Notes under the pieces: generated by a model
The model's input: only the letters and a program-made list of their open reading frames with translations
Told to the model about the DNA's origin: nothing
The model's database searches: none
DNA from: Cycas panzhihuaensis
Taxonomy: Eukaryota > Cycadophyta
NCBI GenBank assembly: GCA_023213395.1
Contig: CM041465.1
Coordinates: forward strand, 60,581,741 to 60,645,740
Direction: 5' to 3'
Length of the DNA stretch: 64,000 nucleotides
Translations under genes and position numbers: made by a program
In this document: in pieces, positions 10,202 to 21,091 of the stretch
Layout: each line of letters begins with the position of its first letter
Numbering within the stretch: the stretch's first letter is position 1

Positions 10202-11852
10202 ATGACAAAGATAATTCTGTTCAGGGAAAACGATGATCCTCAGATTCAGGCAGAATGGCAAGTCATGGGAGACGAAGACATGAGAAAAAAATTAAAGACA
10301 GAAGTAGGACTTCATAAGTATATATTGATCGAGACCTTCCCATGCACGGCAAAGTTTATGAGTATGGTGACCCCGTTGATAGCAGCGTAACTGAAGATAT
10401 TACAAATCTTAGAAGACTTGATAGCATCGCTTAGTGGTCTTCCCAAGGATAAAGAATTCGTGAGAAAAGACAACCAAATAACCAGGGAAGAAGCGGCAAG
10501 GCAGATTGGAGCAAGTGAGAAGGGCGCCTCCACTTTAAGAATTCGGATCGTAGGGATCTAGTCACCAGAAAAAAGATTTCTGGCACATTTTATCTTCACC
10601 AGGGTTATTCTAACCCAGAAGAATTTGTTTGTACCCGCGAATCTTAGAACTATGGTTAATCAGGTAGCCCAAGGGAAGCACTACAAGTGGGCAAACTTTG
10701 TAGCAGGATGATTGCTGCAAAATTTGCAAATGGTGCAGGAAACGGTAAAGTCCGTTACCTTCTATCACGTGACAATTCTGCAAGGATTGTTGATTGCTCA
10801 ATTCCCAGAGATAGTAATGCCCGAACCAGGAGAGGAACAGACGCCTCTAGCTTGTTGGACCAGTGGTAGTATTAGTGAGGAAAAGTGGATAGAAATCCAG
10901 AGCGTGGTCCAAGAATGGGTACAAAAGCGATATCAACAGAGGACGTTGGTGATCGAAATTAAGGAAGAAGATGAGAATAGAAAAAAAAAATTCTCAGGCG
11001 GAGATCTCTCAGGGAGAGATAGATAGTAAGGAGGAAGAACCTCTCCAAAGGGAGGTAGAAAAAGAGAAAGGGAAAAGGAAACAGGAAGAAGAAAGCAGTA
11101 AACAACAGGAGCATATAGAAAGTGAGTTCGAAAGACAGAAAATGATAAGACTGGCCTGGGAGACATGAAAACAAGAGGTTATAGAGAAGATTGAAAACCA
11201 GCCGCCAGAGGTGGAATATAACGTGGACAAGGAAATACTTGAAGAAGGATTGGATCTGATAAAATGCGACCTACAAAATGTGTTTGGATAGAAGACATCT
11301 TTTCTAGCTCGAGTAACCAGATAACTAGTCACGGAGTTGGAAAGTAGATCCAAACCAACTGAAGAATCACTAAAGATAATTCATCAAGTGATCGAAGAAA
11401 ATTTAGAATCCTTGAAGAAATTTGTGTTGGAATGGGTAGATGATGTTGATGAGGTCACCCCTTAGCTGCAACTATTCAAGGAAAGGTTTAATCAATATAT
11501 TTCGGAAGATATGCATCCTGTTCATCATCAGTTGGGCGCATGGATCTTGAAGTCTTATGAAGAATCAGAGTGTTGCATGAAGTTGTGGCAGGAGATGAAT
11601 TCATACCGGCCAAAATTAGAATTTGCTCAGACGCTGAATGCGGAACTGACCCAGGAAATAGAACAATTGCATTCAGGAGAATTGCCTATGCTTCCACAAT
11701 TAGACACAATGCAGGATGTAGCATTATTATGTGAATACTTGAAACAAAATGTTTTGAGGTTGCCTCCGCAGATTGCTAGACCTGATATGGAGTATATCCG
11801 CAAAGAAAGAGCAAAGATCCAGGAGGCCCAATTGAGAAATAAAGGAAAGTGA
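10202..11852 (+). pseudogene. Element A extra post-integrase ORF, function unknown
   Basis: About 550 codons, broken by several stops, lying between integrase and the 3' LTR. Pieces: 10202-10390, an unbroken match continuing through about 10550-10800 (motifs AHFIFTRVIL, KNLFVPANLRTM, ILQGLLIAQ), 10712-11026, a Lys/Glu-rich charged linker (about 10960-11160), and 11511-11852. Every block aligns by eye with the minus-strand ORF at 49890-51740 of element C (AHFLFTRVML, KNSFVPSHLHTI, LLQGLLFSQ; C-terminal KTSFL..VTR.LVTELE and EI..LH.GE). I do not recognise the family. It sits where Athila-type elements carry env-like ORFs, but I see no signal peptide or clear membrane span. The charged linker could form coiled coil. 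Confidence 0.75.
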
Positions 11853-11985
11853 GAAAAGTTCAAGGGGAGGATAAGAAGGAAGAGAATTTTTTTTTGAAAT
11901 TTAAACGAGTATGTTACTCATTTAAAGTAACCGCAGGAAAGATGTGTGTGGCCAAAGAGGCAGCTATTATTTTGAGGGAAAAACA

Positions 11986-12485
11986 GATGCAACTTGGCTT
12001 TAAATAGGTACGATTAACTGCAGGCAGGTGCAACCAGGGAATTGGAAGGTGCAACCAGACTACTGGAAGGTGCAATTAGATTGTTGGCAGGTGCAACCAG
12101 ATTGTTGCAGGTACAACCAGATTTTCGACAAGTGCAACTTGGGCACCGTTCGGTGCAACTGGGGCAGTGGCCGATGCAAATTGGGGCAACATTAGTTATG
12201 TATAAAGTAAAATGATGATATAGAATGATCGTTACATCAAGTAGTTGTAATTGTAGATAGGAAATATAAATAAAGTTATGGTAAGAAGAAGGAGGGCGTA
12301 TTGTATTGTATTGTTATATATTTCTGTGAGTGTCGTCCAACTGCGGCCTTTTGTACATTGTTTAGGCCTGCATCTGGTTATGAGAGGACCAGATGCAGGG
12401 CTCTTTGATAATGGAAGTTTGGTTCTTTGTGCTCCAACATTGCGTCTCTTTTCCTTGCCTGTAACTCTTGTAGAATACATTTGAG
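11986..12485 (+). repeat. Element A 3' LTR (edges approximate)
   Basis: The body aligns with the LTR of element C: both open with a short tandem repeat, then carry AATAAA-like signals (AATAAA at about 12267) and then a conserved inverted repeat (about 12370-12399) with arms GCATCTGGT and ACCAGATGC. The start is set by comparison with the C boundary (GGAAAAAC then TGCAC in C; GGAAAAACAGA then TGCAAC here), the end by comparison with TTGTAGATGAATAGG in C. A purine-rich tract, AAGGGGAGGATAAGAAGG, lies at about 11860. No partner LTR is in the window. Confidence 0.5.
12005..12190 (+). repeat. Tandem minisatellite in element A LTR
   Basis: About nine degenerate copies of a roughly 20-bp unit with core GGTGCAACCAG (variants GGTGCAATTAG, GGTACAACCAG, AGTGCAACTTG, GGTGCAACTGG). 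The spacing is regular in the first six copies and drifts later. It occupies the presumed 5' (U3) part of the 3' LTR. Confidence 0.8.
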
Positions 12486-13569
12486 AAGGTTAGGGTAGGA
12501 AATCAAGGCACATAGAGGGAGGATAATTTGCCTTGGAGAATGTCGAGGATGCCCTAACTATGATGTCCTAGGACGATTGATGCATTATGAACTATGAACA
12601 TGAAAAGGACATAGTAGTCCATTGAGAGAAAATACAAAGGCAAATCGGCTCATGGAAGGGATGCCCATAAATAGAGAAGACCTTACACGAAATTAGAGGA
12701 AGGATGGGATATGTGACAAATCACTCTTAGCTTGAATGAGATGTGCCCTAACTGCGAACCAACCAAGCTCACACAGTAGTTAATGCCACCATTGTAGAAG
12801 ATATTGAAGATGGATCTTGTATGCCATGGCAAGTCAAGTTAAGGTTGGAGATGTCTCATGAGTAGGAGGATGTTGAGCTTAGAAGAATTGGGCAAGATGC
12901 CAAAGAAAAAGAAACCACTTGGTAAACTCACCATGGGAGAATGATTTGCCACACAAATCCGCCCATGTAATTGCCATGGAAACATTGCATAAATCCCCCC
13001 ACGTAATTGTCATGGGAGCATCACTCAAATTGCCATGAAGATGTTCATTTACATGAAGTAGATGCCACTATCACAATAAAAATTGAATGATGAAGAGGCC
13101 CAACAGTGCCCGCATGAAATCACTTGAGCAATATTGGAAAGTCACCAAGAAAATTGCCATGGGAGTCATAGATTAAAAATTTTTGATTTTCTATGGCGAG
13201 TCCTTCACTTGGAATATTCTTGCTAAAAAGGAATATTCTTTCCTTTAACGTGAAAAGCGAAAAAAATATTATATCTTGTTATTTACAAGGGCTATAAAAA
13301 TGGGAGAAAAATCATCTATTTTGAAAATTGTGTGGGTTGCATTATGGATAGTCATTTATTTTAATTTGTAAATGCAAAGTGCGAAATCATTATTTTTGAC
13401 AAAAGGTGGTCAACAAACAAAGCATTAAAAAGTTACTTGTCAAGTGTGGGAAATCACCTTTTTTTTTAAATCATAATCAAGTACACCAAAAAAAAAAAGA
13501 GTTGTGACAGGAAATTTTAATAGTAGCAATAAATTTTGGGTCATTAAAATATTGACATTTGTAAAGGCA
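12486..13569. other. Unassigned non-coding stretch
   Basis: No open frame with a recognisable domain on either strand. It contains a loosely repeated phrase at about 12960-13040 (CATGTAATTGCCATGG and CACGTAATTGTCATGG) and AT-rich sequence from 13190. It lies between the presumed end of element A and the first recognisable gag of element K, so it may be K leader or the flank into which A inserted. Confidence 0.5.
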
Positions 13570-13639
13570 TTTTCATATTTTTGAAGTCCATTCTTAAGTT
13601 TTGTCAAGCATGACATTTCTCGCAAAGGAAAATAGGTCT

Positions 13640-14079
13640 TATGAAGAAGAGATGGTTGAAGACTCTAAGCAAAGATTAGAGGAGGCACCTCCAACTTTTC
13701 CTAAAGTAATAGAGCACATGATATAGAACACGATGACCATATTTCAACAATTGATGGTTCGTCAAACCCAGTAGACCCAGCAACTTTTACAGGCACAACA
13801 CCCACAAGTTCCCACAATAGTTCCCATCCAACAGTCACAATTCAAGTTGGATACAATAATCTCCATTCCAAAGTTCGATGGTTCTATTAATGTCAGGCTT
13901 TGGATGGATGGTTTTAGAGCCTTGAGGCATATTTCAAGTGCTGGAATCTCACTGATGAACAAAGATCTATGTGGTAGAGATACATATGACTGATCAAGCG
14001 CTAGTATGGGGCAGGCCCATAGTAGAAACCTATTGGCATGGCAAAGACTGGCCATGATCCATTGGAATGAGTTCAAGTT
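13640..14079 (+). pseudogene. Element K gag, N-terminal part
   Basis: After a Gln-rich stretch (about 13745-13850) the plus strand reads IPKFDGSINVRLWMDGF, the typical opening of a retrotransposon gag core, then in a shifted frame YVVEIHMTDQALVWG and, after another shift, HWNEFK. At least two frameshifts. It stops exactly at the G insertion site. Confidence 0.7.
14075..14079 (+). repeat. Target site duplication of element G (left copy)
   Basis: AAGTT immediately before the G 5' LTR; the right copy, AAGTC at 34935-34939, differs by one base. Removing G restores a continuous K gag reading frame, which supports AAGTC as the original. Confidence 0.8.
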
Positions 14080-14125
14080 TGAAGCGACCTCTTTGAGAAT
14101 CTGGCCAACTTCTATGTACTAACTG
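14080..14125 (+). repeat. Element G 5' LTR, left piece
   Basis: TGAAGCGACCTCTTTGAGAA matches the start of the G 3' LTR at 34427 (TGAAGTGACCTCTTTTAGAA). The remaining LTR continues at 21616 after copia element H1. Confidence 0.9.
14121..14125 (+). repeat. Target site duplication of H1 (left copy)
   Basis: AACTG here and AGTTG at 21616-21620. The uninterrupted G 3' LTR reads AGCTG at this place (about 34469-34473), so each copy differs from the ancestor by a single transition. Confidence 0.85.
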
Positions 14126-14671
14126 TGTTAAACCTTATGTTTACGTGTTAAGTATGTACTTTATTCTTTTATTCTTTCATTCATTATTTTGTACTTTATG
14201 GGGTGACTGATCACTTGAGTGATAAAGTGCACACCCACTTTTATCCTAGTGACATAACATTGTAACTAAAGGGTCAAATGGACCCTCGTGCATTTTTGCT
14301 TACTTGAGAGCCTAATGGACACATGTCCCTCATGCATGACATGCAAGCCATGCATTGCATGTACCTTGGATGTTTGCCACTTGGCAAACATCCAATGGTG
14401 TTAGGTAACCTCAGTTACTCTATATATTGAGACCTCTCCTCATGTCTCACATGTAGAGTTGAAGTGTAATGTTATGCTGCCATTTTGCTAATCAATTGGT
14501 ATTCTTTGGAGTAGGACTAATTCCTCCTCCTCACATCTTGTTATTATCTTACTTCCTTGATCTTGCTTATCTTAGTTTTGCTCTTATGTTATTTAGAACT
14601 AGAGGAGAACTATCTTCATGATCTTGGTTTTATAGGTCTTAGGCACTTTAATCCTTTGGCCTTTTCTCACA
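14126..14671 (+). repeat. H1 5' LTR
   Basis: Starts TGTTAAACCTTATGTTTACG, ends TTTCTCACA just before the PBS; 546 bp. Contains a TATA-like segment (TCTATATATTGAGACC, about 14420). Closely matches the 3' LTR at 21092-21615 and, less closely, the H2 LTRs. Confidence 0.93.
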
Positions 14672-14673
14672 TT

Positions 14674-14685
14674 TGGTATCAGAGA
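14674..14685 (+). promoter_or_regulatory. H1 primer-binding site (initiator Met tRNA)
   Basis: TGGTATCAGAGA two bases after the LTR end; it matches the plant iMet PBS TGGTATCAGAGC except the last base. Confidence 0.9.
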
Positions 14686-16898
14686 TAGAGGAGACTAGTT
14701 CTCTCTATTCTGAATTCTACTTCAAGGGAGACTTAGAGTGGGTTTTTACACCCCCTTGGTGACGACCTTCACTCTTTGAAGGCAATCCAAGGATTATTGA
14801 AGCTCATCTTTGCAGATCAAGGCTGTTATGAAGTATTCTGAAGGCTGGAAATGATTGCACTTTGATCTGAAACATTTTTTAGAGGTTTCAAGTTAGTTTT
14901 ACAAATCAAGGTGTAGGAGTATTTTGAAGAATTCTAAAGCTCACTGACTGAGATTATCATGAGCTACTGATTCTTTGTTTGCTGTGAAATGATTTTGGGT
15001 AGTTTTTAGCCCTCAAACCCCACAAGGAGAGTTCAATCTGCTCATGCATGCTTGTTGGAGTCTCTTGCTCATAAAAAAAAATCTGTATACACCCTTAGTG
15101 GGTACCACGAACATTTTGCAAGCAAAGAAAGAGTCCTGAAACTGCTATTCTGACTGTGGAGACACCATTAACCTGTGCGCCCAAATCTAGCTTCTATCCA
15201 CTCGTTCTCACTCTACAGACTCTGGAATCTCATGAAATATGAGATACATTATCCTCTATGGTGGGCGACCCTGCCTCTGAACTCTAAGCTTGATTGGCTG
15301 CTCCATCGAAGAGATATGAGCGTCTGAGTACCCATGTCTGCTGCCGTCCCGCCGCCGCTCGACTTCAGTTTTTCGAAGTTTCCAAAAAGTCTTTTAATTT
15401 TTTATAAGATTAAACTTTAGTTTATGTTATTTGGAATATCTCTTAGCATATTCCATATTTCATAAGTCATTTTATTTCAAAGTCACTTTTAACTTAAGTT
15501 TTAAACATTAAAAAACACTTATTCTAAGTAAAAATCATTATTTTTCCAAGTGTTTTTTTTAAGAGACTTCATCACTCAAAATGCTGTGATTTAAAGATAG
15601 ATTTCAGCCTTCCAAGTGATCTGCACTCTGAAAATTAATATTTTTCCTTCTCTTTTAAGTCTTCTCTTTGTCATTTTTTACTGTTGGCTTAATATTTTTA
15701 AAGGAAAAATCATTTTTTTTTAAATTTTTGAGGATTAAAATCTTTGTTGTAACTAGTGATTTCATTAAATCACTATAGCTCAACCAGTCTCTTATCTTTG
15801 AAGATTAAATTTGCTGGTTTAAGTCCTCATTCAAGGCTCCCTGCGTGGTGTTCTTGCTATTCAAAGTTGTAAAAAAGGTGAAATTTCAGCCTGTGTCTTT
15901 TGGCATTTTTTGCCTCATTTAACACTTGCTTCATGTTGTATAAGTGTTAAAAGGCCTTGATAAAGTGATTTTAAGTGTTAACACTTAGTTAAAGTGATTT
16001 TTTATCACTATCTTAACATTTTTTTTGAAGGCACCTTGCATGGTGACCTATTGCCCTTAGTCACAAAGGGGGGCTCAAAAACATCTTTACTTAATAAAAT
16101 CACTTTATTTTGTTGATTATTGGGACTATTTCAAAGTCCCAACACGTGGTGCTTGGCATCTTCAACTTGCAAGTGACTCTTTCCTCTTCTCTTCAAGCAT
16201 TAAAAGGAACCCACTTGCATTCTTTACACAAAGACTTTATGCATCTTTTTTAAGGTGCCAATTGTTTCATTGTACTTGAGCACTTTACTTTACTTGGATT
16301 GGATAGAACTCTTTTTCACATTAAAAGTTCTTTTGTAAATCACTCAAGTGATCATTGTGATGTACTTAATTGCTTCACCTTGAAGCTCTTTTATCATTGT
16401 AAAATTAAGCATCTACATCATCCAAGTAAAATTTATTCTAAAGTCCACTTAACCTGCTAAAAGTGAACTTTAAAATCAAGTAGGAGAGGCTCGAAAAAAA
16501 GTTCAAACCTTGCCTCTAAAATAACTTTAAGCTTGGTGCATTTCCTAGGGGACCAACCGACCGTACGGTCATTGCACGACAATTAAGGTTGTTTGAGAGA
16601 AAGGAGTTTCGAAAAGGGTGTTATTGGGACTATGAATCCCAAGGAAAGCGTGGTACGTCCATGCAGATCAACCCTACCCACCTTGTCCTAGATTTGGCTT
16701 GGTCAACTGTTGGATCTCCTTTATAGATCAGGGTTGGACCAACTCTTTTGCTTAGTCCTCCACCCCTCATCACTCCATTCAGTTGTTGGATCTTCTAGTA
16801 AGATCAGGACTGTTGGTTTGTTAGAAGGTGGAACTTAAGTGACGAAAGCATTGAGCTTCCAAGTCATCTGCTAGCTTCAAGCTCTTTCCAACTCAAAC
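14686..16898 (+). other. H1 long untranslated leader
   Basis: About 2.2 kb between PBS and gag ATG without a recognisable coding region. AT-rich and conserved in long blocks with the H2 leader (22806-25270). Notable inverted repeats: arms TTGGGACT and AGTCCCAA at 16120-16142, and the 12-bp palindrome GACCGTACGGTC at 16559-16570. The first is conserved exactly in H2. These could be RNA packaging or dimerisation structures; that role is inference. Confidence 0.75.
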
Positions 16899-17886
16899 AT
16901 GGCTAGTTTAAATATGCTCAATGCATGCATAATCAAGTTGATAGGACAAGCGAATTATCAAGATTGGAAAAGGCAAACAGAAGACCTCTTAAAGATGAAT
17001 GAACTTTGGGGCTATGTTTTTGGCAGATATCCTATACCTGAACCTATGGAAGTTGATGGTCTGGTTGTTGATCCTGATATTGATTATGTTGCTTCTTGGG
17101 AAGCCAAGGATGAAATAACCTTGGCATTTTTGCATATGGTTGTTGATGTAAATGTTGATGAAAATATTGCAAATGCTAAAACTTTTAAGGAAGCTTGGGA
17201 CATTTTGTCCTCCTTGTATGAAAGGCAAGATGAAACTCGCATTTTGTTGGTCAAAGCAAAGCTTTGTTCAATAAAGTATGTAAAGCCTATGTCGGTATTT
17301 CTGGCTTCCATTAAAGAAATTTGTAATGAATTGAATACTTTAGGCAAACTTGCTTCAAGGGATAAACTTGTCACCACCACCATTCGATTTTTGCCTAAAG
17401 ATTTCAATGGCTTTATTTCATCTATCACTCGAGATGGCTCTCTTTCTGCAATGTCTTTCAATCAATTAGAGAGTTTGTTACTTCAAGAGGAGCAAATTTA
17501 TGATAAAGAAAATGATAATGGTGCATCTACTTGAGGAGCCTTCACGGCCAAGTTGAAGGCCAAACAAATTCCCAAACCTTCATTAACAAAACAGTTTGGG
17601 AATATGAACATTGGCACTTCAAAAGCCAATGTTATCTGTCATTATTGTGGCAAGGTTTGCCACATTGCTCTTGATTGTCGAAAGAAGAAAGCCGATCTTC
17701 AGTGTACACAATAGCAGCAGCCACATCAGAGACAACAGCAGCCTCATTAGCAGTTTCAGTAGCAACAACGGTTTCAACAACAACAACAATATCCCCCTTG
17801 ACCAAATCAAGGTGCATATCGAGGAGGTCAAAGAGGAAGGGGGGGTTTTAGAGGTGGCAATCAACGCCACACAAATCAGTTTGTAG
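16899..17886 (+). pseudogene. H1 copia gag
   Basis: ATG at 16899 (MASLNMLNACIIKL) matches the H2 gag start at 25271. The frame 16899-17534 is a UBN2-type copia gag core (WEAKDEITLAFLHM, AWDILSSLYE, FNGFISSITRDG). A TGA at 17532 precedes a zinc knuckle, CHYCGKVCHIALDC (about 17638), in which the usual Gly before His is Cys. Then a Gln/Pro-rich tail with several TAG codons where H2 or the repeat pattern suggests CAG. Gag forms the virus-like particle. Confidence 0.9.
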
Positions 17887-17929
17887 AAGAGGATAAGTTA
17901 CTTTGTGCTTATCACACTTCAGATGTTGA

Positions 17930-19220
17930 TCAAACTTGGATCATTGATTCGGGGGCATCACGACACATGATTGGAGGTGAAGAACTTCTTCAAGACATCA
18001 AAGAAGGAAATGGTAAATCAATAACTTTTGGCAACAATGAATCAATGGAGATCTTTGGTATAGGCAAAGTTGTCTCATTTCATTCTTCTTCAAATCCTTC
18101 TTTAACATTTCCCAATGGTGATGCCTACTACATTCCTTCCATGGAGAGGAACTTGCTATCTGTTAGACAATTGGACAAGCAACAGATGAGCATCTTGTTT
18201 AAAAATGGAAAATGTGTTATCAGTGACAAGCATGATCAGATTGTAGCCATTGGTCACGAAGACCATGGTCTTTATAAGTTAGATGCAAATAATATAACTT
18301 CTGATTCTGCGTACTCTGTCACGCCATCATCAACAAAGATGCTGCTTTGGCATCATCATCTAGGCCAGTTGAGTTTAGACAATCTCAAGTTGATGGTAAA
18401 CAAGAACATGGTGCATGGACTTTCCAAGCTATATGGTTCTAAATGCCTTTGTGAAGTATGTATAATGGGGACACGACATAGATTACCTTTTCCTAAAGGT
18501 AAAGGATGAAGTGCATCATATCCTTTGCAACTGATACATTCTGATTTATGTGGACCTATGTCCACATCATCTTTTGGAGGTGCATTATATTATATCTCCT
18601 TCATAGATGACTTCTCTGACAAAGTTTGGTTTTACTTCCTTAAACAGAAGTCTGAAGCATTCCAGAAGTTCAAGAAATTCAAGCTTGAAGTAGAGAATGA
18701 ATCTGGCTATACAGTCAAAATACTAAGGTCAGATGATGGAGGTGAATTCACTTCAAAAGAATTCGCCCAATTCTGCAAGGATAATGGCATTTGAAGACAG
18801 CTCACTATTCCTCATACTCCTCGACAAAATGGAGTCTCCAAACGTATGAATAGAACTTTGGCAAACAAAGCCAAAGCTATGATGCATGCAAAAGGACTCA
18901 CATGAGCATATTGGGTAGAAGCATTCCACATAGTAGCTTATGTGGTAAATCGGAGTCCTACTTCAGCAGTCATCGACATCACACAAGAAGAAGCTTGGTC
19001 TGGTAAAAATCCTACTGTCAGTCACTTAAGGACATTTAGGTGCACTGCATATATGCACATCCCCGATCAACAAAGATCTAAGATAGACAAACATAGTCTA
19101 AAATGCATCTTTGTAGGCTATGCCATTCATAGTAAAGCTTACAAGTTGTATGATCCTATTGGAAAGAAAGTGCATCTCCCAAGAGATGTAATCTTTGTTG
19201 AAGAAGAGCCTATGTAGTTG
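17930..19220 (+). pseudogene. H1 copia protease and integrase
   Basis: Protease motif WIIDSGASRHMIGG at about 17938. The open frame 17967-18509 includes pre-integrase block LWHHHLGQLS and the zinc-binding CEVCIMGTRH. After a TGA at 18507, the integrase core: HSDLCGPMSTSSFGG (first Asp, about 18540), RSDDGGEFTSKEF (second Asp, about 18730), then TPRQNGVSKRMNRTL around 18820 where the catalytic Glu of the usual SER/AER motif reads SKR. Stop codons at 18792 and 18903 fall where H2 reads Arg. Confidence 0.9.
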
Positions 19221-19479
19221 GAAATTGTTTTCTTCCAACCTCCTCTTGATAAAGGTAAAAAGATTGTTGAGAACTTCATTCCTTCTCAATCTTCCACATC
19301 ATGTACACCATATGCACCAGCTGGACCATCTACATCAGCAGATACTACTCCACTTGATCCTAGCACATCATCTTTTGTTCCATCACTTAGACCAGAAGAC
19401 ACTGAGGTTCATGTTACTTTAGTTAAAAAACTGCCAAAATGGTTTACTTCAACTGTTTAAGAGGGCTAGATTATTGAAT

Positions 19480-21038
19480 GAAAGCCTCCATCAAAATATA
19501 GGCAACAAACCAATTATGCACTCATGGCTAATGTACTTTGTATTGATGAGCCCTCCACCTTTGAGGAGGTATCTCAAAATGATAATTGGAAAACTTCTAT
19601 GGATGAAGAAATCTATTCTATTGAAAAGAATGGAACATGGGATTTGGTAGAATTGCCTAAGCATAAATAGGCAATCAGTTGCAAATGGGTCTACAAGGCC
19701 AAATTCTATTCTGATGGTACACTCAAGTGCCAAAAAGCTTGACTTGTTGCAAAGGGTTTCAAATAAAAAGAAAGCATTGACTATGAGGATACTTTTGCAC
19801 CTATTGCTAATATAAACACCATCAGACTCCTCTTGGCCTTAGCTACTCAATGCAAATGGCCAACATATCAGATGGACATGAAGAGCGCCTTTCTCAATGG
19901 CGATCTTCAGGAGGTGGTATATTTGGAACAACCTCCTGATTACAAAGTAGAAGGCAAGGAGCACTTGGTTTATCGTCTGAAAAAGGCTTTGTATGACTTG
20001 AAACAAGTTCCTCAGGCATGGTACTCTAAAATCGATGATTATTTTTTGAGACATAGTTTTCATCAATCCTCATCAGACTCCAACTTGTACATCAAAGTTG
20101 AGAAAGACCATGCTATTTTTATTGTCTTGTATGTTGATGACTTAGTAATCACTGGTAATGACACTAAGATGATACACATTCTCCAGGATGATTTGAAGAG
20201 AATTTTTGAGATGACAGATCTCAGACTACTACATTATTTTCTAGGCTTTGAGTTGTGGCAACAACCTCGATCTATTTTCATATCCCAAGCAAAATATTCT
20301 TGGGATATTTTGTAGCGGTTCGGGATGCATGATTGCAAAACAACACCAACACCTATGGAGAATGGAACAAAGCTTACTCTTAATGAGGAAGCTGAACTTG
20401 CAGATCCCACTCTTTATCGGTAGTTGATTGGTAGTCTCATTTATTTCACCAATACTCGACCGGATATTTCATTTGAAATTGGGATTTGTTCTAGATACAT
20501 GTCTCAACTAAATAAGAAACATTGGAATGCAGCAAAACGCATACTCAAATAGATCAAAGGAACATTGCAGCATGGCATTCAGTATGCACATAATGAGGAC
20601 TTTATCTTGGAGGGGTTCTCAGATTCTGATTGGGCAAGATGTCAGGATAGTTGGAGATCCACCTCAGGTTACTGCATTACCCTTGGTTCAAGAGTTGTTT
20701 TGTGGAGTTGCAAAAAACAACCCAATGTTACCTTATCCTCCACTGAAGTTGAATACAAAGCTACTATCAACATAGCTTGTGAGACTATCTGGCTACGACG
20801 GATTTTTGGGGAGCTTGGACTTGAGCAAAATCACCCCACCAAGATATATTGTGACAATCAGAGTGTACTCAAGTTAGCCAAGAATTTAATTTTTCATGCA
20901 TGGACCAAACACATCGAGGTTCATCATCACTTCATCAGAGAGCATGTGCAAAATGGTGAGATCAACCTCCAATACAGACCTACAGAGGAGCAGATAGTAG
21001 ATATCTTTACCAAGCCTCTTGGTAGAGAAAATTTGTAA
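19480..21038 (+). pseudogene. H1 copia reverse transcriptase and RNase H
   Basis: RT begins with NYALMAN and NGTWDLVELP (about 19515-19660), continues in the open frame 19833-20315 (MDMKSAFLNGDLQEVVYLEQ) and holds the catalytic FIVLYVDDLVITGND near 20120. The thumb and connection follow with stops; RNase H lies in 20565-21038 (GFSDSDWARCQDSWRSTSGYC, VEYKATINIACETIWLRR, KHIEVHHHFIREHV). Ends FTKPLGRENL. A purine tract and the 3' LTR follow. Confidence 0.92.
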
Positions 21039-21091
21039 AATTCAGAGATGGTCTTGGCATCTGACTTAACATTGTAAACAGTAAGGGGGAG

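Larger units (their letters stand above)
4069..12485 (+). mobile_element. Element A: Ty3/gypsy retrotransposon with an extra post-integrase ORF
   Basis: Order on the plus strand: gag, protease, RT, RNase H, integrase, a repetitive spacer, an extra ORF and a 3' LTR. The 5' LTR, PBS and gag start are missing here because B is inserted at 4068/4069. There is no chromodomain after integrase, and core motifs (LLGRPWL protease, VATDFLTKW integrase) place it in the Tat/Athila side of plant gypsy. Element C (48521-59061) is the same lineage in the opposite orientation and shares every module. All ORFs are broken, so A is not autonomous. Confidence 0.88.

Noticed and set aside
10933-11174. Minus-strand hydrophobic ORFs in element A
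   Set aside because: Same artefact: antisense of the Lys/Glu-rich linker of the extra ORF.
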